64,000 nt of DNA, taken from positions 19,311,207 to 19,375,206 of the forward strand of contig NC_089983.1 in assembly GCF_036417845.1 (NCBI RefSeq). The letters run 5' to 3'. The position numbers and the translations under genes were made by a program. Position 1 is the first letter of the stretch. Each line of letters opens with the position of its first letter. The stretch is from Apteryx mantelli. Lineage: Eukaryota > Chordata > Aves > Apterygiformes > Apterygidae. The notes under the pieces were generated by a model that was not told the origin of the DNA, did no database searches, and saw only the letters and a program-made list of their open reading frames with translations. Below are positions 12,591-25,200 of the stretch, in pieces.

Positions 12591-13734
12591 CAAAAATCCC
12601 TCCTTCCTCTCGCTTCCCAATTGATAAGGGAAGTCAGCTATTTAACATTGGTTCTGTAAGAAACATAAACTTCCGTTTCTTTTTTTTTAATATTTGTATG
12701 TTTTAGATTCTTAAACAATGGCTATTCTTAATCTATTTAGAAAAATTCTGTTCATTCCATTATTATTGTGCAAACAAAGTAATAATCTTCAGCTATTGTA
12801 TTTAACTGAAAAACACAACAGTCCCCAGGGAATAACAATAGTGCCTTCTCTGCTTGAAAAGGACCCACCCTATTTTAGCAAGAGTATACTTCTCAATTAA
12901 TAAACTCTGATTTGTGTGTTCAGTTGCTTCCAAAATTTATGTGGAGAGGATTTTATTCTGAGCTCATGGTAACAAGATCCTGTCTGATATGTGAATTTTT
13001 TTGTCAAATAAAGATCTTAAAAGCAGATGATCAGTTTAATTTTATTCAGTCCAAAAGAAAGTATTTTCCACAAAAATATTGTAAAAATATATTGTAGTAT
13101 GTTTCATTTGGAAATACCAATGTATCTTACTCCAGAAATGTTAATTTTACAAAGTTGTGCTGCAGTTAATGTGTTTTGAACCATTATTAGAATATCAAGT
13201 CAGTCACACTCTATCCACTCAGACTACACATATGATGTTCTGTGGAGAAAGTACAAAGCTAATGTATTTTTAAACTCCTACACCACAGTAAATGATTTTG
13301 CAAAGTATGCCAGTCCCATACTGGAGTGCTTTTATTACACAAAATCAAATCAAAGAATCAGTGGCAACTTAGCTGGAAAGCCACTCTTCCATTTTTGTAA
13401 GACTAAAGCATAGTTAATGTAATGAGCAGACAGATGTAATTTTATTTATGTAAAGAAACCTTTATTATAAAAGGTACTACTAGTACTAGTACTGTGCCTA
13501 CTAAAATACAGCAGAGCTCTCTTCTGGGAAGAGAACTCCTTAGATCTCTCACTATATTGTAGTATTGAACTTTTTTTTCCCTTTTTAATTAGGGGTAGGT
13601 GCATTATTTGCTGACAGTGTCTTGTAAAAGTCAGATTATTTTCCCGGTGTGCAGCTGCCTCTTTTCTACTCTCCCTGATGTTCCTGAGCTTGTTTTCCAT
13701 TTGCTGTGTGCTTTCCGTGAAGTGCCAGTGGCAT

Positions 13735-13970
13735 ACGAAGTGTCAGGAAGCAGCTGGCGTAGCACCTTCGGCCCTGCTGAAGCTGCTGCAATCTTTGCGC
13801 ATTAACGGCGGGAGACGAGCTGGAGGCTGCAGGTAAGCGGCTGCCTTGGGCAGGAGCAGCAGCGCCCGAGCGCTGGTCGCTGGCGCCTGCGGGCGCCTCC
13901 CGGGCAAGTGGTGCGGCCGCCCTGCCGCAGCTAGTCCAGCTGCAAGCGCACGGTGAGGCGTGCTTACTTA
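13735..13970. promoter_or_regulatory. Small orphan CpG-rich patch
   Basis: A stretch of about 235 bp rich in CpG dinucleotides (for example gcgcccgagcgctggtcgc and gcggccgccc) sits within AT-rich intergenic DNA. A consensus donor, gctgcag|gtaagc, lies on the + strand with its GT at 13833-13834. It could be a promoter or first exon of an unannotated transcript, a remnant, or an enhancer. No protein product is supported. Confidence 0.45.
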
Positions 13971-15373
13971 TATCTGACAAGTGTTGGCTATAGAGGTTGG
14001 TCCATATTCTTTTTTTTTTAATTAGTGTCTTCAGCAGTGTTAACTTTCTTGAGCTAACACTAATGTTAGGGAAAGGTTGGTCCTTTTTTTAAGCTTTCTT
14101 TTAGCTAAATGTGAAGAAGAGAGTCTATTTTTAAACACACTGCTTAGGCAGTGTCAAATTAATACGGACTGATTCGATCGAAGTTTTGCTTTTGCTTTTT
14201 AATTCACCTGTGTGTATGGTGTGGAAATTTTTTGGGGGGTTTTGTTTTTTTAAGCTGTGACAAATGTAGGGTACACTTTAATGCTTTGTATATTTTAGAG
14301 CTTCAAGGAACATCACTGCTAGCAGGAGGAGTTAAATGGGCCATAACAGCTTAGGCCAACTTCAGGTGTGATTTCAAAGAAGACAACATTGCAACAGAAG
14401 CAGATTTTTTTTTTTTCTTTTTCAGCAAAAGCTTGCGAACATAGTATCAGTATCAGGGCCTAGTCTGGTCAGTGTGAATTAAAGGCAGTCTTGTGCTATG
14501 TTACGAAGTATTTTTCACCACTTACTCTTGATATATCCAATTCCTGGAATAGATGAATTTCAAATAAAGTTTCTGAGTCACACAGTTTGCAAAACAGCCA
14601 TGTTCCCTCTCAGTTCATAGACTAGCTTATGTCTGAGAATAAGCTAAAAATAACAACTCAGATGGTCTTCTTTCTGCTTGTTTACCATTGCTTGAAAAAC
14701 CATGCTTTGTATCAGTTACTAGGACTATGAATACCTTTTAAAAATAGTAACAGTTTTCTCCAGTATGGAAAGCATTTTTTTTATAAAATGAAAACATAAA
14801 ATGGAAAGCCCTCGGAGCTGGGAAAGAATTACATGCCTCTTTAACTGGCCTTAACAGAAAGAGAAACAAACAGGAGCTAAAAGCAAGCTTCTACAAGGCT
14901 TTCACTTTGTATAGTATGTCAGCAAAACAGTAGCTTTTAAGATGACATATGATTAATTCCTCTCATCTCTTTCTTAATATATCAAACCCCACTTATGAGT
15001 ACAGTCAGGTCAGGCTTCATATCCTGACGAAGCAGGGCACAGTGTGTCTAAACAAGATAAAATCCCTGAAGAATTCAGCCCTTTAGCTTTGGGCCTAAGG
15101 CTTATTCAGGAATTCATGTGCTGCTTACGCATTAGGTTTCTGTAGCTCATACTTGTGTCATCGTACACAGTTTTACTAAGAGGGAAGTGGTGAGGCCTGT
15201 CACCGAAGCTGAACGATGGTCTACCGTCCCGGCGTCCCAAGTTAGAGTGAAATTTCAGTGTAATGCAGCCATGGTTCCTATGAAGTAAATGGTCCTGAAA
15301 CATTGGTCCACCCATGAAGGTTCATTTCACTAGTCAGTTTAGGCAGCTTTTACACATATATCTGGGTTACAGT

Positions 15374-15391
15374 AAAAAAAAAAAAAAAAAA
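15374..15391. repeat. A18 homopolymer
   Basis: Eighteen A followed by a G-interrupted A-rich tract and a C-rich segment. It could be an old poly(A) tail on the + strand, but no retroposed gene body was recognised upstream. Confidence 0.85.
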
Positions 15392-16085
15392 GAAAAAAGA
15401 CCCCCTACCCCCAAAAAACACCAGCTTTGGTCTGAAGACAGTGATCAGATGGAATTAAACGCTCTTACTGCAGGATTTTACTGAATAGCCTTTGTGCATT
15501 TTCAGAAGCCAGAGCATCTGTTAATTATAATGCACTGTTTATCAATATTGTAATGTTTCTCATTGGTTTGCTTAGGAATGGAAGTTGAATAGTAACATAG
15601 TCCATATGGTTCTCTGAATACTTCTTGGTTTTATAAAATACTTTGTAGTATCTTCATTATTTTGCAGTTTACAGATTTAGACAGATCTAGAATCAAAGTA
15701 AGATTTATGACAGCAGTTATCTTTGCTACACACAGACCCTTGTTTCACTTTAGCAAAACACAGACAAATTTTCCAAGCATACAGTTCTCTTTTCACGCGC
15801 ACCCAAGTAGGTTTATGATGATCATATGTATTTTTTTTTCCATACATTAAAATAATCCGTGCTTTACCCTTAAGCATCTCTGGAGCCTCTGCAAAAATGT
15901 GGCGGTGCTTGTATGCTTGCAGGGCAGCTGTTTTCTTCTCATCCTCTTTTTTTAACACTAAATTCTGATCACACTCAGCACACACAAAGACAGAATATAC
16001 TCAACATACGGCTGATAACAAATGACACGGTTATAGGTTCTACTGTAACCCAATTAATTTCTTAGTAATACAGATTAAAAGGCAT

Positions 16086-16091
16086 TTTATT
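16086..16091 (-). terminator. C2orf88: Candidate C2orf88 poly(A) signal
   Basis: TTTATT on the + strand reads AATAAA on the - strand, 135 nt beyond the C2orf88 stop codon. A second copy is at 16154-16159, about 67 nt beyond the stop. Either or both could be used, or the UTR may run further. Confidence 0.4.
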
Positions 16092-16225
16092 TCTGCCTCC
16101 CTTGTAGACACATTCATATAGTGGCATTATGTTCAAATCATAGCTGATTTTACTTTATTTGCACTAGCACCAAACACAGACTGCTTAACAGATGGGACAC
16201 TCACTGTGAATACGGTCCTTGCCAG

Positions 16226-16498
16226 TCAGGGCTCAGGGCTCACATCGCTTTCAATAAAAGGGATGTCGCTGTATTTGCTTTCAGTCACTGCCCACTGTTT
16301 CACAGCCTGATCAAGGATCTCCCGGGAGAGCCGGTGTGCATAGTCCAGCACTATGGAGCTTGATGGACCTTTCTCATCCAGCTTCACTGCAATCAGTGAC
16401 GATTTCTCCCCAGTGCATCCTTCATTACCTTCCCCGATCCTCTCATCCTGGATAGCATTTGAACCTGAAAAGGCTTCCTTGGATTTGATGCATCCCAT
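16226..16498 (-). CDS. C2orf88: C2orf88 / smAKAP, small membrane A-kinase anchoring protein
   Basis: smAKAP tethers protein kinase A type I regulatory subunits to the plasma membrane. The 90-residue product begins MGCIKSK: Gly2 and Cys3 are the expected myristoylation and palmitoylation sites, followed by lysines. The PKA RI-binding amphipathic helix is at about residues 49-70 (IVLDYAHRLSREILDQAV then KQWA). The C-terminus has the conserved YSDIPFIES. The human protein is 95 residues and shares MGC, YAHRLS, QWA and DIPxIES; the acidic linker between is divergent and slightly shorter. Ser58 in HRLS sits in a PKA-like context and corresponds to the helix serine reported as a PKA site in human. 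The start has a strong Kozak context (ACCATGG). The whole CDS is in one exon, as in other vertebrates. Its position tail to tail with HIBCH and near MSTN fits known synteny. Confidence 0.93.
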   Translation of the reverse strand: MGCIKSKEAFSGSNAIQDERIGEGNEGCTGEKSSLIAVKLDEKGPSSSIVLDYAHRLSREILDQAVKQWAVTESKYSDIPFIESDVSPEP

Positions 16499-16615
16499 GG
16501 TACATTTAAAAAATGCAGCTACAAAATGTAGTTCAACAGCATGTTTTGATAACTTGGAAATGGTTTCCTTGTTTGGTGCTCAGTGTAGCTGATTCTTGCC
16601 AGTGGTCCAGTTATT
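16499..16615 (-). other. C2orf88: 5' UTR part of C2orf88 coding exon with inferred acceptor
   Basis: On the - strand a pyrimidine-rich tract ending in cag (CAG complement at 16616-16618) precedes the start codon by about 117 nt. It is the best nearby acceptor for joining to an upstream non-coding exon. This boundary is an inference from splice consensus only. Confidence 0.45.
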
Positions 16616-18286
16616 CTGAAAGAACAGAACGTCTCCCTTGGTGCTTCTTTGCATCTGAAGAAATCTGTCAAAATAATTTTTCATATAAATTCAATATAAG
16701 ATGCTTGCTATTCTCAGTGAGCTCAAAGGAAAATTAAATTCACTACAGAAGCTTGCAGAAGCAACTCTAATACCTCTATGCTTTGTGTGCATAAAATGTT
16801 TTTATCAGTAACATTCATCTACTACAATTATTAGACAGAGCTTGATTTACCAAACAGCCCTTGAATCTAATTCCCAATATGTGATACAGGTTAGTGAAGC
16901 ATCTAAGAATTTAAAGGTCTAAGGAAAAAACATCAGTTTCTTCCAAACAGACTGACACACTTCTATTTCCTTGACTCTGCAAACAAATACCAGTTAACTC
17001 CAGTTCTGCTGCTGCTAAGAAAAGAAAACAGAAGAAAAAGAAGGAAAAAAGCTAACATGACCCTTGTGGCTGTTCTGCACCCTTTGGGCAGGAGTGACAC
17101 TAATTATCAGTGTCATTCTGCTGTTGCTCATGAAAGCTTGAAAATGCAGTCACTAGCAGGTATTCATGAGAAACAAGGGCCACTTTGGATGGGGAAATGC
17201 TATTTAAAATGCAAAGTGACTTGTTCACTTCCAAGAACACGTGCTATACAAAGCACATGCTGACATATAACCTCCAGACTTGGTTCACAAGAACTTGCTA
17301 GTAGAAATCTCACTTTAATTTTTCTTTTTAAACACCTGAGCGGGTCCTTTTGTCAAGCTCCTCAAGCATCAGATTTGGCCACCCCCAAATTCTAGGTTTT
17401 GTTTTCTAGCCTGCAAAGCTGTTTCTCAGGCTACTCCCTCTATACAGGCAAAGCAAAATCTCATGATATGTCTGATTTTGCTTGGCATGAGCTTACCCAT
17501 GTATCAGAGTTAATAGAAAGCCAGCCAAAATAAAGCCTGGGCTACACAGAAACCAACTGTTCCCTACAGCTTCACCCAATGACCTTGTGCTAAGGTCAGC
17601 CAAAGTTAAACATTTTTTGTAAATAGCCTTTAAAAAACATAATCATGGCTAAGACACGTTAAGCCTTGTTTGTTTTTTATATTGAGGGAAATAGGGACTA
17701 CAATCCAGTAACCTGATTGTAGGCAAATATTTACAGAGAAAATCCCATTGGCAGACACATGATGCTTCACAGGTAGGCTGGGGCTTCCCCAGCCCAGTCA
17801 GCTGAACCATGAGAATCAGGTTCATGGTGATATTCTTCTCTTCTCTTTCTGCTAATGCATCAAAACATCACTACCTGTTCAGAAAACAGTTTGTGAAACT
17901 GGAGTCCCCGCACTTGGAAGTGAGGTGGTGTTCCTGGCAAGAGGTCAACCCTAAGGGTGATTTGAAACCATGAAACTGTGCTGATATTTTCATAGAGCTT
18001 TCTTCAGCTTTGTATCAGAGCATTTCAGCATTTTAGAGAAACTCTTGTAATTTATTTTAATAAAGCTCAGTAAATTTCTTTTGTCCATAACCACATGCTG
18101 CACCATGTGCCTGTGCATTTTTAAGACTAAGCAGTATAGTTACCAAGCCTGTAACACAAACCTTGCTACTAGCATCTGTAGTTTTACCCAACACAGAGAA
18201 GAGAGAAGCTATCAATGAGATTTTTGTTTTAAGAACTTGCTATTAAACAAGTAAAAGGCAGGATTGCCTTAACTGCACAAGAAGCA

Positions 18287-18335
18287 ATATATTATATATA
18301 TATATTTTTTATATATATATATATATATATAAAAA
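18287..18335. repeat. AT microsatellite
   Basis: An AT-dinucleotide repeat split by a T7 run. The second part is a perfect (AT)n block of about 22 nt. Confidence 0.9.
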
Positions 18336-19216
18336 TAACCCTGTGAAGGTTTGTACCATGTCTATCAGCTACATGCATTGATGAAACTTAAAATGCTTCC
18401 ACAGCATGCTCAGAGGCCAGTGGCCATGGAGATTAAGTGCTGCTTTCACTTTTTGGAAGCAACTCAGAATTTGTATCTGGATAATACCTTTTATACAGTA
18501 ATGTCTTGTGCATATCTAATTTCAATATTTACCATTAACAAAACATTAATAAGAATAATTTCCACTTGCTGGTCTGAACAGGTATGTAGCTCAAAGTATC
18601 TAATATGATAAAGAATCACTACTAGCATATAATCCAGCATCACTGATACCTGAAAGGTGCAATCTTCACCCAGTCAAAGTAATACACATACTTCACTGCG
18701 TGGTACGCAGGTGTGCTGTCTAATCCCTTGTCAGTGGTGGCACTTAAAAGTTTTAGATTAGACCTTACGGCCTCTTTATACTTAGCCAGAACTTCAAGTA
18801 TTACAGATTTAAACCCCAGATTCCCTTAACCACTGAACACTATTGATTTGGATTGTTTATCTATGTTTGGAGCCAAGTTCTTCTGTAAGTTACTCCCCTT
18901 TTTTGTGCTGTTTAAAGGATGTCTGTTAAATGGTGACCCATTTTGTTTAGTATTTTATCATTGTTTTAAGACGTTTCTGTCCTACAACTGGAGATTTCCT
19001 TTCCTCTTCTGTTAGGGCACACCAGCAGCTGAGTTAGCGTGTAGCACAACGCAGGAGTGGTTGTGAGTACAGGGAGGATGGATGTGTCCTAGAGCAGATG
19101 TGGAGAAATCTGTTTGGTCAGCGTCTCCCTCTCCAGGATTGGCCTCTCTTCCCACCTTCCTTTCTCCACCTTTTCATTTGTGCTAAATCAAGTGCTTTTG
19201 CGACTGTCCTGCACAG

Positions 19217-19238
19217 AGGGTGGGGGGGGGGGAGGGGT
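19217..19238. repeat. G-rich run including G11
   Basis: gggtg, then eleven G, then aggggtg. It is a simple G-rich tract that could adopt quadruplex structure on the + strand. Confidence 0.8.
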
Positions 19239-22200
19239 GAAAATCCCCAAGACAGCAAGGTGTGCAAAACAACTAAGTTGTTCCAAATGGCTTACTAGTT
19301 GAGCTTAAAAGGCAAAGTTAACAACTCCAGTTTAAATTTTTGATTGTTGTTCATTCCATTATTTATGGTGTGCAGTATGTGTTTTATGGTTTGTCTACTT
19401 GTGTTAATAACTGTCGTCACATAAATGACGTTGCTGTCTATCTTCTGACTGTTCCCTGTTTTTTTGACAACCACTGCTTGCACATTCGTGGTGAAGCACT
19501 GTTTAAATCCTCTCCATGTAACTCTCATCGCCAGAGTGCTAACAGGGATTTTAACATCTCTAGCTTTCCTCACAAAGTTCACATCCTCAGAGGAAAAAAA
19601 CCCATTCATTTTAGTCCTGCAGACAATGTTTCATTCTGTAATTACTCAAGGCAAAATTGTTTGGTGGGAGCCAGTTTTGTGCAGTGTCCAAGTTCAAATC
19701 TCTTACCAGTTGTGTGACAGAAACCATGGCATAGACGGTTCAAGGCTCAGGCCAAAACCTCTGCAAATGTAGTTCCTCACATGACAAGCACAGTGTTAAC
19801 CAGGGCACAGGACAGTACCATCACAAACCTTAACATATGAGTCTCTTTTTGAAGACCAGTTTTAAAATAAGTGAAATGTTAATTTAGTTCATCTTAAAAA
19901 CCACAAGGTCATAGTTGTACTCACTTTCATTGGACTTAGAGTCAATATGCTTTTAAATACTTCGTTTAACTTCAATACTATAAACATCATGCATTATTTT
20001 AAAAAGGATCCTCAAAACAATTTATTCCTTTCCATATCCCTGGACTTCGAAGTTCCTGAGGGCAAGTTCAGGTGCATTTCACTTACTGAATTATTTACTA
20101 CACATAAATATGTATTCTGGTGGTACAAGGAGAGAAAATATTAAGGGAGTCATATCATGTAGCTGAACTCACCTTCCATGAAAGGGCTAAACAGTATCTT
20201 TGCCAGACTTGCTAAGTGTTTCCTTCCAAGGAAGGAGCATTTCTAATCGCTGACAGAAACAAAAGAATAGTGAAAAAGATGCCTGCAATTCAGTATTATA
20301 CAATATACAGAAAAGAAGCATCAATAGCAAAACTTTAGTTTTATTTAGATAAATAAGACTTTTTAAAGTATTAAAATCATCAGTAAGAAATAATTACAAA
20401 AGGATAAATGCGAGCCATTCAAAAATAACATAATGACCACTGAAGCAATCTTAAGGAGCTGTATTTAGTCAATAGACTAGCTAAGCATCTAAGAAATTTT
20501 AGAGTGTTTAGAGTGTTTTGTAGTCCTCTCTGGAATACTTCTTCATGTGATGAAGACAGGCATAAAAGAGTTTTCCTGTCATGCAAAAAACCTAGCTATC
20601 ATAGGCAAGTAAGTTCCTACTACAATTTAAATGGTTTCCATCCCTAAGACCTTTGAAAAATCTCCTTGTAATTCAATATATACTGGAAGGAATCACTTTG
20701 TGTGACACCTTCTGTTATAGCAGTCACCTGATTAAAAATAAGTCTTACTTTTCAAAATAGCCTAGAGTAGCTTTGCCCAACTGAATACAGTGCACAGTTG
20801 CTGCTGTCACAGAGCCGGGCTCCTTGCTCTCCAAGCTATTCAGCTCATATTCGACTCCTTGTTGCCCTCCTCTAGCCAGTGAGGCTTTTAGTTTTTCCCT
20901 TGGTCTCCACGAGAGAAGGTCACTATGCTACTTACCAATAATAATAACAAATTGTCCCCGTTGTCCCCAGGACAGCGCAGAGACAGCTTCACGACTGGGG
21001 CTCTGTAAAGGGAACCAATAAATAAAACTTAGCGCTGATGATGACGTAGAAGTTATGTAGCATCACAAAGTTAGCTGACGCCATAGCGCCAGCCTTGCAG
21101 ACTTCTGCTTGCCTCTTCACCCACAATGTTTGACTTTGTCAGGGCTAGAAGGATGATGCAGCACTTAAGAAATTAGACTGAATGGCAGGCTGCAACAATT
21201 TGTGTATAAAATCTAGCCCCAGGCACACAGTGGATCTGCTGCTTGAGCAAATGGCCCCTGTCCTGTATGTAGGATTACGACCTCCTTCCCCAGTTAAGGA
21301 CTATTTCAGCAAGAACATAGGAAGTGTATTATGCCAGGATCTGAAGTTCCTCATCTTTTGCCTAAATTTAACACTTCTCTCCTATTTCCCCCTCTCCCTC
21401 TCAGAGTTTCTGCTGAGAACTGGACCTTCATCATCCACCACATAAGGCACTTCCCTTAGGAAGAACGGTCAGATAATCGCAGTGCCGTCATTATCATGGG
21501 AATAATAAATACTACTCTTCTGTAACAAAGAGATTCAACCTCATAGCCAGGTCCTCTTGCCGAGATGGCCATTTTTAAAATTTTTCCTATCCACCACATT
21601 TCACATATAATCGCTTGCTTTCTTAGACTACTCCGAAAGAGCAACAGCATAGTTTTTCAAGGGCTAATGGAGAAAGATAAGCATACAGTTTGTTACAGAA
21701 ATTGATGATGCAGAACAGGGATAGAAAACTTTTAGAACTGTTCTGCACAAATTCTCCCCACTTCTGCTGGGAAAATTAAGGAACTGGGCCTCCAAAGCTA
21801 CCTACAAAATATACATTACAGAGATATTTAACAAATGATCATGCATACTAGTTAGGCACGTGGCTGAAGATAGAGAATTTCTTGGCCTTTCAGAAATAGC
21901 TTACGGTCATTTGTTTTCTTCTAAAAGAAACTGCATTTGATATAGAAATTACAAAGGAAACAAAATTTTCCCACGTTTCCCCTGAGATTACAGACATTTC
22001 TCAATTTCGATGGAGAATACACCAGACAATCACATTGCAAGGAAATTCAGACCCATTCATATAGGAATGCAGGTGACTCAACTGATGTAGCAGAAGAGTT
22101 AAACCTAACAGCATTTTAGGCGTCCAGACCTCTGAACTGCACCTAATAGCATTCAATATTTATGTCCATTGTTACGCAATGGAGAGAGACAGAAACCCAG

Positions 22201-25200
22201 AACATCCCAAGTCTGCCTTTCCTCTCCCTGACAAGGTGGGATGTTATTTATGAGGATACATCGTATTATGCTCACGTGTCTTCTGCAGTTTTGAACGAAG
22301 AAGTGACATATAAATGGCAAAGGAACGCACTGTTCCTTCAGCACAGGGCACTGCCTCCACCACTAACATAAGTGGCTTCGTCAGTGCAAAGCAGCCCCAG
22401 GCAGGGGCCTTCAAAACACGGCAGCCCAGCACCTCCATGTTTCTGCATCTTGCAGCACCCGTGGTCTGCAGACCCTGTGCAGCAGACACGTTTGAGTAAT
22501 ATTTGCTATGAAGTGTCTTTCTAACTGCAGAAAAAGCGAGTTTTAAAAAGCTAGGCTTATTCTAAGACAAGCATGGTTCCCAAGGTCCAGCTACCTCAGG
22601 AAATCATTGACATGCTCAAATACACGGCAAGAAAGAGGAAATGGGAACTCTCCCTCATGACGGGGACGTCGTCTCCATTGTTCTGCTCCTGCCATCAACA
22701 GGTAACAACTGCAGACAGGACAGGGCTGGATGCAGGAAACGCAAACCACCGCTGTGCAGGATTCGTGTGTAACTGAAGGCTTCCTAGCTATCCGTCTTAC
22801 TGCACACGCTGGAATTGTAAAGACTTCTTCTCTTCCCATGGCTAGCACTGATACACCTTTTCAGGCTTCTGAGCCAGTTTGTAACTCAACGAGGCACTTA
22901 ACTAGGAACAACATAAGAACAGAGTGAGCTTCTTTTCTCTTACTCCCACCTTCTAGCTTATTTACAAAGGCTTTTTGAAAAGTAAAGGACAGCTGTTGTT
23001 GCAAGCAAAGGCGAACCTTTAGGTTAAAACACCTGTAGTTCATAACACAAGCAATAATACCAGTATGTGCAATTCTCAGCAGTCAGAAGGTTAGATTTCT
23101 TCTAGGAAAAACTCTTGTTAAAAGTAAAGAACGTTGTGTGCTTGGTAGCTATATAATTTATGAAAGTAAAACTGTATCCTAGTCAACCTGTCCTGAAATC
23201 CTCCCTCCTCCCTTCAGTACAGTGCTTTACTTACCAGAAGTGCATTCAGCTTGGACAGCAGCCTGAAAGAAAGAGGTGAAAAGGATGTTGAAAATATCTT
23301 ACAGGTCCTGCTCGCATTTTCCTTAGCTTGGACAAGCAGTTGCAGATACTACTATTCCTGTCAGAATTTGGAGAAAGTATGTCCAGCTTATTAATCCTGG
23401 TTGATTTTTCAATGCCTGATATTCTTTTTTCAGTGCCTTGGAATACAAGTACACAGCGTTTGTCACCCGGGCGGTCTCTTTTCCAGACCAGGGACAATGG
23501 AAAACCATTGACTTAACTTGCTCTCAGGTGAACAGTGATGGGATGCCTCATGCTTACGAAAACCAGTTTTCTCAGTGAGCAAGACTGGAGCAATGGAGGT
23601 TCCTCAGTCAGGCCTCGGAGATGGGCTGTACAAGAAAAGGCACGACGAACTTAAGCAGATGCAGAGCGGCTCAGACATCATCTGCACGAAGCTTGGCTAA
23701 AGTGGAAGCCACTCAACTACACAGACAGTCCTTGGCTTAGAGGGAGAGAAGCTAATGGTCCTGGGGGCAGATCTGAAACTCTCAGACCTCAGATCCAAAT
23801 CCCAAATAATGCTCAAAACTGGTGACTGAACAGGGACAAAAAATGACAAATGGACACGAGGTGTTTAGCTTTTTCCTTATGTTGCATAACATGGAAAGCT
23901 ACTGGTTCAATACATTGTTCAGCAAAGTCCTCATTTATCAGTCTATCTGCTAATCTATAACCTAAAGAAAACTCCTACAAACATTTGCCTCAGGATGCCA
24001 CTTGCTGCTTCTTATCTTGAGGATCACACCCCTAGGAACAGCTAAGGTCAGGGCAAAGCTCCAGGTGAACGTGTGCGTGAGGGACAGGGAGTGTGCCGGG
24101 CAGCTGTGGCTCAGTCCTTCTGGGGCTACCTCCACCAAGCAGCAGGGTCCCACCCTGAGCAGCTACGCACATGGTACACACCAGCAACGTCTATCAGAGA
24201 TACTAGCTGAGTCCCAGACCGAGATGTCTGCCCACTTTAAAGCACAGCACTGGGTCCAAACACAGCAGCCTGGTGGTATATGACTGTGCTGTGACACTTT
24301 TGGATATTGAATTTACCTGAACTAAAGTAGAAATTGGTATTTTCCTAGATACAGCACAAAAGTTCCATCCCAATAATTCAGCTATGGAGTTACGGCATAC
24401 CTTTAACAGTCTGCATCCAGAAACATATTAAAATATCTAGCTGCTTATACTTAGGCCAAAACTTTGGATCTACCCTTGTTTATAAAGTACATTACTGTCC
24501 TCCACAGGTGCCAACCAAAGACAGGCTTGTGTAGACAATACACAAGGATGCAAAAGTCTTCATAAGCAAGAAAGCCCCTCCTTAAGGGGTCTGGATATCC
24601 TGGTAAGTCTGCCAGTAAGAACTGACAAATAAAAGTGAGAGCAGGTGAAACAGTGGATCAATATGCCAGAAATTGCCAGAAAAATCAACTGTGAACATAT
24701 GGCGCTGCAAATCACAAGGCATAAGGTATCCTGCTTTGCTTTATGATAACCTTAGGAAGGCAAAGACCTCATTAGATTAACACAAGCAAAACAGAGTCAA
24801 AAGGAGGGAGATGGAAACAATGTGCATATGATCAACCAGAAAAGAGGAGCAGAGAAGCAGCACACAACTGCACTCTGTTCCTTAATCTCCCTATACAGAA
24901 GCCAATTGTAAAGATGAGAATCAGAATTACGAATGCAACATAAAACCCTTTTTTCCAAGTCTCGCACAGGACTGGGCAAGAAAATACAGCACCGCGTTTT
25001 AAAGTCGCACCGACATTACGAGAGGAATGGCGGAAACGAGTCCGGCAGCAGGAGACCGGAGCCAGCAGTTACGGACCCGGCCATCAGGCCAGGATGGGAA
25101 CAGAGACAAGTTGGGCAGCCCTTTCAGCAGCCTGCCTCACGGCTCTCCCCCGGCAAGTACCTGTTTTCTTCAATTTCATTACAACCTGCCAGTTTCCATA

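Larger units (their letters stand above)
11811..16085. other. Convergent intergenic region HIBCH / C2orf88
   Basis: No gene is supported here. It holds a 20-bp AT-rich tandem duplication (12553-12590), a CpG-rich orphan patch (13735-13970) and an A18 run (15374-15391). The open frames in it are short, overlap in several frames and match nothing I recognise. Confidence 0.6.

Noticed and set aside
15374-15391. A18 run as the tail of a processed pseudogene
   Set aside because: No recognisable gene body precedes it on the + strand and no target-site duplication was found.
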